A stretch of 64,000 bases of DNA from Clostridia bacterium (GTDB lineage: Bacteria > Bacillota > Clostridia > Oscillospirales > CAG-272), in the NCBI GenBank assembly GCA_017481595.1, contig JAFUOY010000041.1:1-64000 (forward strand), read 5' to 3'. Numbering within the stretch: the first letter of the stretch is position 1; every line of letters starts with the position of its first letter. The translations under genes and the position numbers were made by a program. Below the pieces are notes generated by a model, which searched no databases, had not been told where the DNA came from, and worked only from the letters and a program-made list of their open reading frames with translations. Of this stretch, positions 22,697-30,967 are shown piece by piece.

Positions 22697-24654
22697 TATT
22701 TGATCCTTTCAAACTGTTTTTCAAGAAAATGCTTGGATATTTCAAACGCCACGGGTCTTCCGTGGGGACAGTATCTTATATTATCAAGAGTAAGAACTCT
22801 GTCGCATATCCATTTTATTTTTGCGGTATCGTATATTCTGCCCGCCTTTATTGCCGCCTTACAGGATGCCTGGTAAAGCGCCCTTTCAAAGTATTCATCC
22901 CTTGTGTGCATTGCATCCCCCTCACCATTTAAAAGCTTGGTGGCAAAGGTGATAAACATATCTGCCGCGGCAGAGGACTCTATACCCGTGGGAATTTCGT
23001 AAATTGAAGCGCCTCCGCTTGTAATATCAAAGCCGAAGCCTGTTTTTACAATATCGCTTCTCCACTCCGTAATTACGCCTATTTCGTCGCTTGTAAGATT
23101 AACCTCAATTGGTATCATAAGCATCTGAGAGGAGGGGGATGCTTCCTTTGTGACCCTTTTAAGGTCCTCAAAGATTATTCTTTCGTGGGCGGCGTGCTTG
23201 TCGATCATATACATTATCTCACCAAGCTCAACTATAACGTAGGTATTGAATACCTCACCCACAAGTCGGTAGTCGGGTACGGGCTTTATTTCTTCCTTTT
23301 TCTCTTCCTTTATAAAGGCAGGTACCTTTATAAACTCGCTCGTTGATTCCTTATTTAGAATTATATCTTCCCTTTGCGGCGCACTCTCCGTTTTTATAAC
23401 GGCAGGGGCGCTGCTTTTAAATATATCGCTGAAATTATCCTTATAAGGAGCCTTTTGTATCTGCTCCGTTTTATTTTCGTGCACGGGCGTATAGTCAAGA
23501 GTAGAATTGCTCCTTAACACCCCGAAATTGCCGCGGGTGTCAAATTGAATTCGCTCCGCCTTTACTTCCTCTCTTTCCCTTACGGGGAAGGGAGTGTTTA
23601 TATAGGCCTTTGCCTTTTCCTTAACGATATCCTTCTCCTGCGCTTCAAAAAGCTCAGGACGGGAAACGTGGTTTGCAAGCGCCGTCTTTACCGCGTAATA
23701 AACCGCCTCGAAAATAAGCTTTTCGTTGGAGAATTTAACCTCTAACTTGGAGGGGTGTACGTTTACGTCCACGCTTGAGGGGTCTATCTCAATATTAAGA
23801 ACGCAGAAGGGGAATTTATCGGAGGGAATATAGGAAACGTACGCCTGCTCAATAGCGGCGGATGCGGTCTTGCTCTTTACAAATCTTGAGTTTATGTAAA
23901 AATTCTCAAAATTTCTGTTGGCTCTTACAAGCTCGGGAGTGGAGATAAATCCCTCCACCTTAATGCCGTTGTCCTCTCTTTCCACTCTTACGGTCTTCTT
24001 TGCAATATCCCTGCCAAGAAGGGCGTAAACTGCGTTTATAAGGCTGCCGTCACCTGAGGTAATATATTTTATCTCTCCGTCCATTATATAGCGGAAGGAT
24101 ATATCGGGCTTTGACATTGCCACCTTTTCAATAATGGCGGTAATGGAGGAAGCCTCGGTTACGTCCTTTTTTAAAAATTTCTTTCTTGCGGGGACGTTAT
24201 AAAACAGGTCCTCAACGATAACCGTAGTACCGTTTGCGCATCCCGTCTTAATATGGTTTACCACCTCTCCGCCGTGGCACTCCAAAAGTCCGCCCATTTC
24301 CTCTCCATTTTGCTTTGACATTATGCGAAGCCTTGAAACGGAGGCAATAGCGGCAAGCGCCTCTCCTCTGAAGCCGAGGGTCATAATAGACTCAAGGTCG
24401 GTGGAATTTTTTATTTTACTTGTGGCGTGGCGCAAAATGGAAATGGGCAAATCGCCATATTCAATTCCACATCCGTTATCGCTTACTCGTATAAAGGCAG
24501 TTCCACCTCTTTTTATTTCCACGGTAATACTGTCAGCTCCCGAGTCTATTGCGTTCTCAAGAAGCTCCTTTACCACAGATGAGGGACGGTCAACCACCTC
24601 GCCTGCGGCTATTAAATTCGCAACGTCAAATCCGAGTACGTTGATCTTTCCCAT
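22696..24654 (-). CDS. mutL: DNA mismatch repair protein MutL
   Basis: 652 residues. The GHKL ATPase domain (1-330) shows ELLENAIDSGAD, DNGCGI and TLGFRGEALAAI; the linker is Lys/Glu rich; the C-terminal dimerisation domain contains DKHAAHERIIFE near 478 and CPHGRPVAFE near 634. These two motifs are those of the MutL endonuclease that nicks the strand in organisms without MutH. It starts 20 bases after mutS with GGCGGTGAAGAA. Second repair gene of the operon. Confidence 0.96.
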   Translation of the reverse strand: MGKINVLGFDVANLIAAGEVVDRPSSVVKELLENAIDSGADSITVEIKRGGTAFIRVSDNGCGIEYGDLPISILRHATSKIKNSTDLESIMTLGFRGEALAAIASVSRLRIMSKQNGEEMGGLLECHGGEVVNHIKTGCANGTTVIVEDLFYNVPARKKFLKKDVTEASSITAIIEKVAMSKPDISFRYIMDGEIKYITSGDGSLINAVYALLGRDIAKKTVRVEREDNGIKVEGFISTPELVRANRNFENFYINSRFVKSKTASAAIEQAYVSYIPSDKFPFCVLNIEIDPSSVDVNVHPSKLEVKFSNEKLIFEAVYYAVKTALANHVSRPELFEAQEKDIVKEKAKAYINTPFPVREREEVKAERIQFDTRGNFGVLRSNSTLDYTPVHENKTEQIQKAPYKDNFSDIFKSSAPAVIKTESAPQREDIILNKESTSEFIKVPAFIKEEKKEEIKPVPDYRLVGEVFNTYVIVELGEIMYMIDKHAAHERIIFEDLKRVTKEASPSSQMLMIPIEVNLTSDEIGVITEWRSDIVKTGFGFDITSGGASIYEIPTGIESSAAADMFITFATKLLNGEGDAMHTRDEYFERALYQASCKAAIKAGRIYDTAKIKWICDRVLTLDNIRYCPHGRPVAFEISKHFLEKQFERIK

Positions 24655-24674
24655 TTCTTCACCGCCTTTTTATC

Positions 24675-27263
24675 TTATCTGAATAGCTTTTTTAACTCGA
24701 ATATAAAATTCATTGCCTCAATGGGCGTTAAGGTGTTTATATCCACCTTTTTGATTCTGTCTGCCGCCTCGTAGACGCTTATGTCCTCAATGGACATTTC
24801 CATAGGCAAGCTTTCCTGTATCTTCCTTTTGTGTGATGCTTGCTTTATATCCGCATCCTCGCTTACCATTTCAGCAAGGATTGCTCTTGCGCGCTTAACA
24901 ACCTCGTTAGGCACTCCCGCCAGCTTTGATACCTCAATACCGTAGCTATCATCCGTGGGTCCCTTTACAATCTTACGAAGGAAGATTATGTCCTCGCCGC
25001 GTTTCTTTGCCGCAATATTGTAGTTTACCACTCCGTTTATTTCATTTTCAAGGCTTGTAAGCTCGTGATAGTGGGTAGCAAACATAGTCTTTGCCCCTAT
25101 CTTTTTGCCTGCGGTATATTCGGCAATGGCCTTAGCCATACTCATACCGTCAAAGGTGCTTGTTCCTCTGCCTATCTCGTCGTAGATTATAAAGCTGCGC
25201 TTTGTGGCGTTATCAAGTATGTAGGCAACCTCCGTCATTTCAAGCATAAAGGTAGACTGTCCCGACGCTAAATCGTCGGATGCGCCAACACGGGTAAAGA
25301 GCTTGTCAACCACGCCTATTCTTGCATCCTTGGCGGGGACGAAGGAGCCTATCTGCGCCATAACCACAATCAAGGCGCTTTGTCTCATATATGTTGATTT
25401 ACCCGCCATATTGGGGCCTGTAATAAGCGCCAAGCGGTCCGTGGTGGTATTAAGGAAGGTGTCGTTTGGCACGAAGTAGCTATCCTTTACAAACTGCTCC
25501 ACAACGGGATGGCGTCCGTCCTTGATGTCGATAACGTCACTGTAATCAACCTCGGGACAAACGTAATTATTCTTCATTGCAACCTCTGCCAGGGAGATGT
25601 AAACGTCAAGCTTGGCAAGAAGATTTGCGCTTTTTTGTATTCTCTTGAGATTCTTTGCAATCTCATCTCTTAAAAGTATAAAGATATCGTATTCAAGGGC
25701 GCACACCTTATCCGTTGCGCCAAGGACGGTAGCCTCCATACTCTTAAGCTCGTCAGTTATGTATCTTTCACAGTTGGAAAGAGTCTGCTTTCTTATATAA
25801 GTATCGGGAACCTGGGATATTAAGGATTTTGTAACCTCAATATAGTAACCAAATACCCTGTTATAGCCGATTTTAAGTGTTTTGATTCCCGTCTTTTCCC
25901 TCTCGGACTCCTCAATTTTGGATATCCAACCCTTTCCGTCCGCCATAATGGCGCGGAGGCTGTCAACTGTTTCGTTGACTCCATCCTTGATAAAGCCTCC
26001 TTCTCTTATTGAAAATGGGGGATTTTCCACAAGGGTGTTATCTATGGCGTTGTAAATATCAGTAAGGTCGTCTATTTCATCCCTGATGGCAGAAAGCTCG
26101 GGAGTGTTTACGGTATAGAGAAGATTTTTTATTTCGGGAATAACTGATACGGTAGACGATATTGCGCGCAGGTCCTTGCCTCCCGCAGTACCGTATACTA
26201 CCTTCGTCATAAGTCTTTCAAGGTCAAGGACGCCTGATAAAAGGTGGGATATTTCCTCTCTTAATACAAAGTTGGAAACAAGCTCCCCTACCGCGCCTTG
26301 ACGGGCGGTTATCTTTTTAACGTCAACCAAGGGATGCTCAACGAAGTTACGGAGCATTCTTGCGCCCATAGCGGTCTTGGTCTTATCAAGCACCCAGAAA
26401 AGACTGCCTCTCTTTTCCTTGTTTCTCATAGTTTCACAAAGCTCAAGATTGCGGCGTGTGTTAAGGTCCATTTCAAGATACTGTCCCTCGCCGTAAACAT
26501 TGAGATTGTTGATGTAGGATATATCCGTCCTCTGGGTGGAACGGATGTAATCAAGTATAGCGCCCATAGCGCATATCATAGGCTCGTCGCCCTCATACTT
26601 GACTAAAAATTCGCTGCCGAAATGGGCTCTTACCTCCTCGCTTGATTTCTGATAAGCGAAGATATCGTAAAAGTCAAATTCACAAAGAGCGCCAAGTCTG
26701 GTCTTTGCAAAATCGTAAAGATAGGACGCGTCGTCCATAGACGCGTTTACTATTATTTCCTTGGGGGAGTAGGTGCCAAGCTCGTTAAGTATCTTGCTTT
26801 TATCATTCTCCACCGAGGTTGCGCTTATTTCTCCTGTGGAAACGTCGGCAAAGGAAAGTCCGACACCCTTGGGAGAGATACAAACCGCGCAAAGATAGTT
26901 ATTTTTGTTTTCTGAAAGAAGGTTGCTTTCCACAACGGTACCGGGGGTAATTTCCCTTATCACCTCGCGCTTTACAAGGCCCTTGGCGGTTGCGGGGTCC
27001 TCCATCTGCTCGCAGATAGCTACCTTATATCCCTTTGAAATAAGCTTACCGATATAGGACTCAGCGCTGTGATAGGGGACGCCGCACATAGGCGCTCGTT
27101 CAGGCTCACCGCAGTCTCTGCCCGTTAAGGTAAGCTCAAGCTCTCTTGACGCCTTTATTGCGTCGTCAAAGAACATTTCGTAAAAATCGCCAAGACGATA
27201 AAACAGTATAAAATCCTTATACTGCTGTTTGATATCGAGATATTGCTGCATCATGGATGTCAT
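24675..27263 (-). CDS. mutS: DNA mismatch repair protein MutS
   Basis: 862 residues, normal length. It recognises mismatches and recruits MutL. The mismatch-reading Phe-x-Glu is F27-Y28-E29 (in RLGDFYEMF). The ATPase has Walker A TGPNMAGKST near 615 and IIYDEIGRGTSTFDG near 690, plus MFATHYHELT. The start at 27263 has AGAGGG. The order miaB, ylbF-like, mutS, mutL resembles the conserved ymcB-ymcA-mutS-mutL region of Bacillus. Confidence 0.97.
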   Translation of the reverse strand: MTSMMQQYLDIKQQYKDFILFYRLGDFYEMFFDDAIKASRELELTLTGRDCGEPERAPMCGVPYHSAESYIGKLISKGYKVAICEQMEDPATAKGLVKREVIREITPGTVVESNLLSENKNNYLCAVCISPKGVGLSFADVSTGEISATSVENDKSKILNELGTYSPKEIIVNASMDDASYLYDFAKTRLGALCEFDFYDIFAYQKSSEEVRAHFGSEFLVKYEGDEPMICAMGAILDYIRSTQRTDISYINNLNVYGEGQYLEMDLNTRRNLELCETMRNKEKRGSLFWVLDKTKTAMGARMLRNFVEHPLVDVKKITARQGAVGELVSNFVLREEISHLLSGVLDLERLMTKVVYGTAGGKDLRAISSTVSVIPEIKNLLYTVNTPELSAIRDEIDDLTDIYNAIDNTLVENPPFSIREGGFIKDGVNETVDSLRAIMADGKGWISKIEESEREKTGIKTLKIGYNRVFGYYIEVTKSLISQVPDTYIRKQTLSNCERYITDELKSMEATVLGATDKVCALEYDIFILLRDEIAKNLKRIQKSANLLAKLDVYISLAEVAMKNNYVCPEVDYSDVIDIKDGRHPVVEQFVKDSYFVPNDTFLNTTTDRLALITGPNMAGKSTYMRQSALIVVMAQIGSFVPAKDARIGVVDKLFTRVGASDDLASGQSTFMLEMTEVAYILDNATKRSFIIYDEIGRGTSTFDGMSMAKAIAEYTAGKKIGAKTMFATHYHELTSLENEINGVVNYNIAAKKRGEDIIFLRKIVKGPTDDSYGIEVSKLAGVPNEVVKRARAILAEMVSEDADIKQASHKRKIQESLPMEMSIEDISVYEAADRIKKVDINTLTPIEAMNFIFELKKLFR

Positions 27264-27295
27264 ACTGTTTACCCTCTCTTTGATTTATTTTTTAA

Positions 27296-27691
27296 TTAGT
27301 GGTTATGTGAGCAGCTGCCGCCACAGGTGGAGCAGTCGTGTGTGCAGGAAGGACGCTGACCTGTGATCTGGAATTCGATCTCCTCGTTAACCTCCTGCAT
27401 AAGCTTGTTAACTTCTTCCTGTGCCTCGTTAAGAGCGATAAAGCTTGCATTTGTTGTAACCTCTGTTACGATAGCCTGAAGTCTACCCTCGATAGCAGCA
27501 ACAACAGCGGAATCAACGGGGTCGATCTTATATGCGTCAGCAAGTGCATTCTGCTGAGCGGCGTATTCCATCATAAGCTCGCCGATCTTTTCATCCTTTT
27601 CATACGCTTCTCTTGCGTCATTCATTTTTGCAATTCTCTCATCAGCCTTGATAGCCTGACCGAGCTTTGCAGCAAGTTCCATAATTTCCAT
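27296..27691 (-). CDS. YlbF/YmcA-family Ric protein with C-terminal cysteine cluster
   Basis: 131 residues. A helical YlbF/YmcA domain (about 1-112) is followed by the tail CTHDCSTCGGSCSHNH. In Bacillus, YmcA, YlbF and YaaT form the FeS-bearing Ric complex that modulates RNase Y processing and developmental decisions including sporulation and competence. The Cys tail here is suited to binding an FeS cluster or metal. The position between miaB and mutS matches ymcA of Bacillus. The RicT partner is encoded at 51280. Whether this single protein replaces both YmcA and YlbF is not known. Confidence 0.88.
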   Translation of the reverse strand: MEIMELAAKLGQAIKADERIAKMNDAREAYEKDEKIGELMMEYAAQQNALADAYKIDPVDSAVVAAIEGRLQAIVTEVTTNASFIALNEAQEEVNKLMQEVNEEIEFQITGQRPSCTHDCSTCGGSCSHNH

Positions 27692-27709
27692 TTTTGTTTC
27701 TCCTGAAAT

Positions 27710-29110
27710 TTATATTTCACCGTACAGGGCAAATGTATCCCCGCGGGTGATATGAACGTTAATAAACTGTCCCGTATAATCCTTTTCGCTTTCAAAATGG
27801 ACTATTCTGTTGTTTTCGGTGCGGGACATATACACCTTTTCGTTGTTTTTGCTCTTTCCGTCTACAAGCACCTTTACAGTTTTGCCTACCATTGCGTCGT
27901 TAAAGTCCTTTGATATGGAATTCTGAAGGTCAACAAGTCGGTTAAAGCGCTCCTTCTGTATCTCCTCAGGTATCTGGTCCTCCATTTCGGCGGCGGGAGT
28001 ACCCTTTCTCGGTGAATAGATAAAGGTGTAGATGGAATCGTATCTCACCTTTTCCACCACGTCAAGAGTCTTTTTAAAGTCCTCCTCCGTTTCCCCGGGG
28101 AAGCCGACGATAATATCCGTGGTAAGAGTTATATGGGGATTTTTCGCCTTAAGCTCATTTACTATGGAAAGATATCTTTCTATATCGTAATGTCGGTTCA
28201 TTCTCTTAAGGATAGCATCCGAGCCCGATTGAAGTGGGAGATGGAAGCAGTTAGCACAGCATTTACTGCTTGCGATAGCGTCTATCATCTCAGAGGTTGC
28301 ATCCTTTGGATGGCTTGTCATAAGGTGCAGCCAGAACTCACCCTCTATTTTTGAAATTTCGTTTATAAGGTCGGCAACAGTGGGCTTGCCCTCAATATCC
28401 TTACCGTAGGAATTTACGTTTTGTCCAAGGAGGGTTATATCCTTATATCCGCTCTCAACAAGCTCTCTGACCTCGCTTATAATATCCTTTGGTAATCGGC
28501 TTCTTTCCCTGCCGCGAACGTAAGGAACGATACAGTAGGTGCAGAAATTATTACAGCCGTACATAATGCTTACCCAAGCCTTATATCCGCTTTTACGAAG
28601 GACGGGAATATCCTCGCATATCTGCATCTTATCGGGGTCCTTAATAAATTTGCGCTTACCCTTTGTAAGGGCGGTATATACAAATTCGGGCAGGCGGTGC
28701 ATAGAGCCCGTGCCAAAGGCAAAGTCAACGTAGGGGAAGGTAATTACCTGCTTCATCCTATGCTCCTGCGCCATCATACAACCGCAAACACCAAGCACCA
28801 TATCGGGATTTTTTGCCTTATTGTGCTTATATCTGCCGATAAAGGAGAGGGCGCGTCTTTCCGCGTGCTCACGAATTGCGCAGGTGTTGATAATAATAAG
28901 ATCCGCGCTCATATCGTCATCCGTAATAGTATAACCGAGAGAGTTAAGCGCGCCGCTTATTCTTTCGCTATCCGCCTCATTTTGCTGACATCCGAGAGTA
29001 ATAATATGCGCTTTAAAGTTTTTTCCCTCCGTAAGCTCTCTTACCTTTTCGGCAAAAGCAAGCTGCTTCCCCATTTCCTCACAGGAAACAAACTTTTCCT
29101 TCATAGTCAT
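27710..29110 (-). CDS. miaB: tRNA-2-methylthio-N6-isopentenyladenosine synthase
   Basis: 466 residues. A radical-SAM methylthiotransferase adding a methylthio group to i6A37 of tRNA. The N-terminal cluster Cys lie in TLGCQQNEAD, INTCAIRE and GVCGCM; the radical SAM triad is CNNFCTYCIVPYVRG near 190; a C-terminal TRAM segment completes the protein. ATG 29110 is chosen for its AAAGGAGGAG; the frame is open seven codons upstream. First gene of a six-gene operon starting at the promoter at 29144. Confidence 0.96.
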   Translation of the reverse strand: MTMKEKFVSCEEMGKQLAFAEKVRELTEGKNFKAHIITLGCQQNEADSERISGALNSLGYTITDDDMSADLIIINTCAIREHAERRALSFIGRYKHNKAKNPDMVLGVCGCMMAQEHRMKQVITFPYVDFAFGTGSMHRLPEFVYTALTKGKRKFIKDPDKMQICEDIPVLRKSGYKAWVSIMYGCNNFCTYCIVPYVRGRERSRLPKDIISEVRELVESGYKDITLLGQNVNSYGKDIEGKPTVADLINEISKIEGEFWLHLMTSHPKDATSEMIDAIASSKCCANCFHLPLQSGSDAILKRMNRHYDIERYLSIVNELKAKNPHITLTTDIIVGFPGETEEDFKKTLDVVEKVRYDSIYTFIYSPRKGTPAAEMEDQIPEEIQKERFNRLVDLQNSISKDFNDAMVGKTVKVLVDGKSKNNEKVYMSRTENNRIVHFESEKDYTGQFINVHITRGDTFALYGEI

Positions 29111-29143
29111 ATTCTCTCCTCCTTTCAACAAAATATCTATAAT

Positions 29144-29172
29144 ATTTTAGCATAAATAATTTAATTATGCAA
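29144..29172 (-). promoter_or_regulatory. Promoter of the miaB-mutSL-tgt operon
   Basis: Minus strand TTGCAT, 17 bases, TAAAAT, about 35 bases before the ATG at 29110. Confidence 0.65.
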
Positions 29173-29284
29173 GTCTTTTATATAATATTAGTGTGAAAAA
29201 GTCGTTAGCCGTTTAACTGTCTATATAGCTTACTTGACAAAGCAGGAATTAAAAATCTAATCATATAATAAAACGCATAAAAAG

Positions 29285-29311
29285 AAAAAAACCTCATCCT
29301 GAGGTTTTTTT
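29285..29311 (-). terminator. Terminator overlapping the end of the Pr6Pr gene
   Basis: Stem AAAAAAACCTCA / TGAGGTTTTTTT with loop TCC. The stop codon and last Lys, Thr and Ser codons of the gene at 29294-30001 lie inside the stem, so coding and termination signals overlap. Confidence 0.88.
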
Positions 29312-30001
29312 CATTATAAAGGAATTTATCACCATAAAAATCGCGGCAATACCGTATATCATAGCAATGAAGAGTAAGACCCAATAAAAGGAGCCCAAAA
29401 CGAAGGTGGGAGTGGATGAAAAGCCGAAAATACCCGCAGGGGATTTAAGGTTTAAGAAGAAGTAGGGATAGGGGTCTCCTCTGCCAAAATCCACGTCAAA
29501 AATATTTAAAGTGCCTGCAAAAATGAAATACGCAAGTGGCGGAATGGCGGTAAAGATTATATTCTCCTTCGTTACTTTGAACTTATACTCGTCAAGGAAA
29601 AAGTCAAGGACGGAAAGAATTGGAGCTACAACGTGTGTAAGAATGTTTGAAAGAGTCCATGCATCAAAGTTTTCCTTATATGCAAATGGAGCTAAAAGAG
29701 TGCAGTACACTATTCCCGTTATGGTTATGGAGACCGTAAAGATATATCGGACTATATAAAGTACCCTTTTTGCTTTATCCGTGGTTAATGATTTGATATA
29801 AGGAGAAATAAGAAGAAGGATAGTCCACACTCCTATCCATATATTGGACTGTCCCGTAAAGTACATAAGGCGCGTTGCCCAATGGGAATATCCGTCCCTC
29901 TCAGCAAAGTAAAGTCCCAGTATCACCCCGCCAAGAGATGACAAAACAATAAGCCATTTAAGTATAAAGGATATATTTTTTCCGTATCCGTTTTTAATCA
30001 T
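29294..30001 (-). CDS. Pr6Pr-family six-helix membrane protein
   Basis: 235 residues with six predicted membrane helices and aromatic and polar motifs typical of the Pr6Pr / FAR-17a-like family (MYFTGQSNIWIG, HVVAPILSVLDFF, FFLNLKSPAGIFGF). Biochemical role is unknown. ATG 30001 follows GGAAGGGAG; the transcript from the promoter at 30025 has a 5' UTR of only about 20 bases. Monocistronic. Placement between miaB and tRNA-Leu gives no functional clue. Confidence 0.8.
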   Translation of the reverse strand: MIKNGYGKNISFILKWLIVLSSLGGVILGLYFAERDGYSHWATRLMYFTGQSNIWIGVWTILLLISPYIKSLTTDKAKRVLYIVRYIFTVSITITGIVYCTLLAPFAYKENFDAWTLSNILTHVVAPILSVLDFFLDEYKFKVTKENIIFTAIPPLAYFIFAGTLNIFDVDFGRGDPYPYFFLNLKSPAGIFGFSSTPTFVLGSFYWVLLFIAMIYGIAAIFMVINSFIMKKTSG

Positions 30002-30024
30002 ACTACCACTCCCTTCCACGTATT

Positions 30025-30053
30025 ATTATACTATTAAAATTGAATTTAGTCAA
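30025..30053 (-). promoter_or_regulatory. Promoter of the Pr6Pr gene
   Basis: Minus strand TTGACT, 17 bases, TATAAT. The initially transcribed ATACGTGG is also present upstream of gapA near 50,070. Confidence 0.8.
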
Positions 30054-30142
30054 TAATACCTCACTTTTTATCATACGGTATTCGACCTTTTTCTGCTCCT
30101 GAAAATTAAATAAAATTTTTTTGAAAAATTTACAAAAAGGTA

Positions 30143-30171
30143 TTGACAAAGGGATAAACATTTGTTATAAT
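30143..30171 (+). promoter_or_regulatory. Consensus promoter of tRNA-Leu
   Basis: TTGACA, 17 bases, TATAAT; perfect hexamers, 31 bases before the mature 5' end. Confidence 0.92.
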
Positions 30172-30202
30172 AGCAAGGCAAGTTCGCAAGAACGATCTAT
30201 AT

Positions 30203-30285
30203 GCGAGAGTGGCGGAATCGGCAGACGCGCACGTTTGAGGGGCGTGTGGGCAACCGTACGGGTTCAAGTCCCGTTTCTCGCACCA
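30203..30285 (+). tRNA. tRNA-Leu (anticodon GAG)
   Basis: 83 nt with encoded CCA. Acceptor GCGAGAG pairs with TTCTCGC. Anticodon loop TTGAGGG gives GAG; a short class II variable arm precedes the T-arm CGGGTTCAAGTCCCG. A strong terminator follows directly, then an element ending in a second copy of the tRNA 3' tail. Confidence 0.96.
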
Positions 30286-30323
30286 AAATCAAAAGACGGT
30301 CAAATGACCGTCTTTTTGATTTT
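30286..30323 (+). terminator. Terminator directly after tRNA-Leu
   Basis: Long stem AAAATCAAAAGACGGTCA / TGACCGTCTTTTTGATTTT with a 2-base loop, starting at the base after CCA. Confidence 0.92.
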
Positions 30324-30336
30324 CAAGAGATTAAAA

Positions 30337-30549
30337 TGGGACTTGAAGAACCGTTATCGACCGCACCCTGTGGGTGAAAAAGGGAGATAAAAGGTGTGGC
30401 AGTCGTCGCAGAACTCAACTGCGGTATACAAAGGTAGAGTGATGCGATAACGACAACAGTCGCGGTATTGAATGACAGTCCGGGGGACTGTCAGATCCGC
30501 GTACGGACCGAGCTCCGCAGAGCGAGACCAAGTCCCGTTTCTCGCACCA
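30337..30549 (+). repeat. tRNA-tail element at tRNA-Leu (long form)
   Basis: Left end TGGGACTTGAAG, right end CAAGTCCC followed by GTTTCTCGCACCA. The right end exactly repeats the last 21 bases of tRNA-Leu including CCA; GGGACTTG and CAAGTCCC are inverted repeats. The core palindrome TGACAGTCC/GGACTGTCA (30473-30493) differs by one central base from that in the tRNA-Pro elements, and a hairpin with a CCGCAG apex follows it in both. This copy carries about 100 extra bases between left end and core. No credible protein is encoded. Confidence 0.85.
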
Positions 30550-30592
30550 AAAAAGAAGTAACTTTTGGTAGACAAAAGTTACTTCTTTTTTT
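30550..30592 (+). terminator. Terminator following the pseudo-tail
   Basis: Perfect stem AAAAAAGAAGTAACTTTTG / CAAAAGTTACTTCTTTTTT with loop GTAGA. It is probably the original tRNA-Leu terminator, now separated from the tRNA by the element. Confidence 0.9.
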
Positions 30593-30594
30593 AT

Positions 30595-30773
30595 CCAAGC
30601 CGCAGGCTTGGCATATCATCACGCGCCAGCGTGTATATCATCAGCTCCTTTGGAGCTGTATATCATCACGGCAAAGCCGTGTATAATTCCTCCTGCGGCT
30701 TGATGAGATGCAACACTGCGTGTTGATGATATGCAATTCCTGCGGAATTGATGATATACAAGGCTTTGCCTTG
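30595..30773. repeat. Array of seven short hairpins with ATATCATC spacers
   Basis: Seven small stem-loops: CCAAGCC-GCA-GGCTTGG, CACGC-GCCA-GCGTG, CAGCTCC-TTT-GGAGCTG, CACGGC-AAA-GCCGTG, CAACAC-TGC-GTGTTG, CAATTCC-TGC-GGAATTG and CAAGGC-TTT-GCCTTG. The first four are joined by (T)ATATCATCA and the last three by TGATGATAT, its complement, so the array is roughly symmetric about 30,690. Stems differ in sequence but keep length. No ORF or terminator tract lies within. Confidence 0.8.
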
Positions 30774-30797
30774 ATCTATAATCAAAATAATAAAACA

Positions 30798-30826
30798 GGC
30801 TTCCGCTTGACTATCAAACGGAAGCC
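30798..30826 (-). terminator. Terminator of the prfA-parC operon
   Basis: Stem GGCTTCCG / CGGAAGCC with a 13-base loop; the minus strand continues TGTTTTATTATTTT. Confidence 0.8.
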
Positions 30827-30832
30827 GATTTT

Positions 30833-30952
30833 TTATCCAATTACAGCAAGCACGATGGTTACCACCAAGCCGACGAGCATAAGCGCCGCTAAGGTTATTG
30901 CGAGGATCTGTACACCTCTCTGCTTTAATTTGTTTCTTGTTTTCTTTGACAT
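30833..30952 (-). CDS. Small single-helix membrane protein (39 residues)
   Basis: MSKKTRNKLKQRGVQ is followed by a hydrophobic helix (ILAITLAALMLVGLVVTIVL) and a short end, a basic-in topology. CGGAGAAAATAAA precedes ATG 30952, 15 bases after the parC stop. It resembles the small DUF4044-like membrane proteins of Firmicutes in length and layout, but that match is tentative. It is the last gene of the operon, with a terminator five bases after its stop region. Confidence 0.75.
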   Translation of the reverse strand: MSKKTRNKLKQRGVQILAITLAALMLVGLVVTIVLAVIG

Positions 30953-30967
30953 TTTATTTTCTCCGAA

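Noticed and set aside
30595-30773. CRISPR array
   Set aside because: The repeated unit is only 8-10 bases, intervening units are self-complementary hairpins, the orientation flips midway and no cas gene is present.
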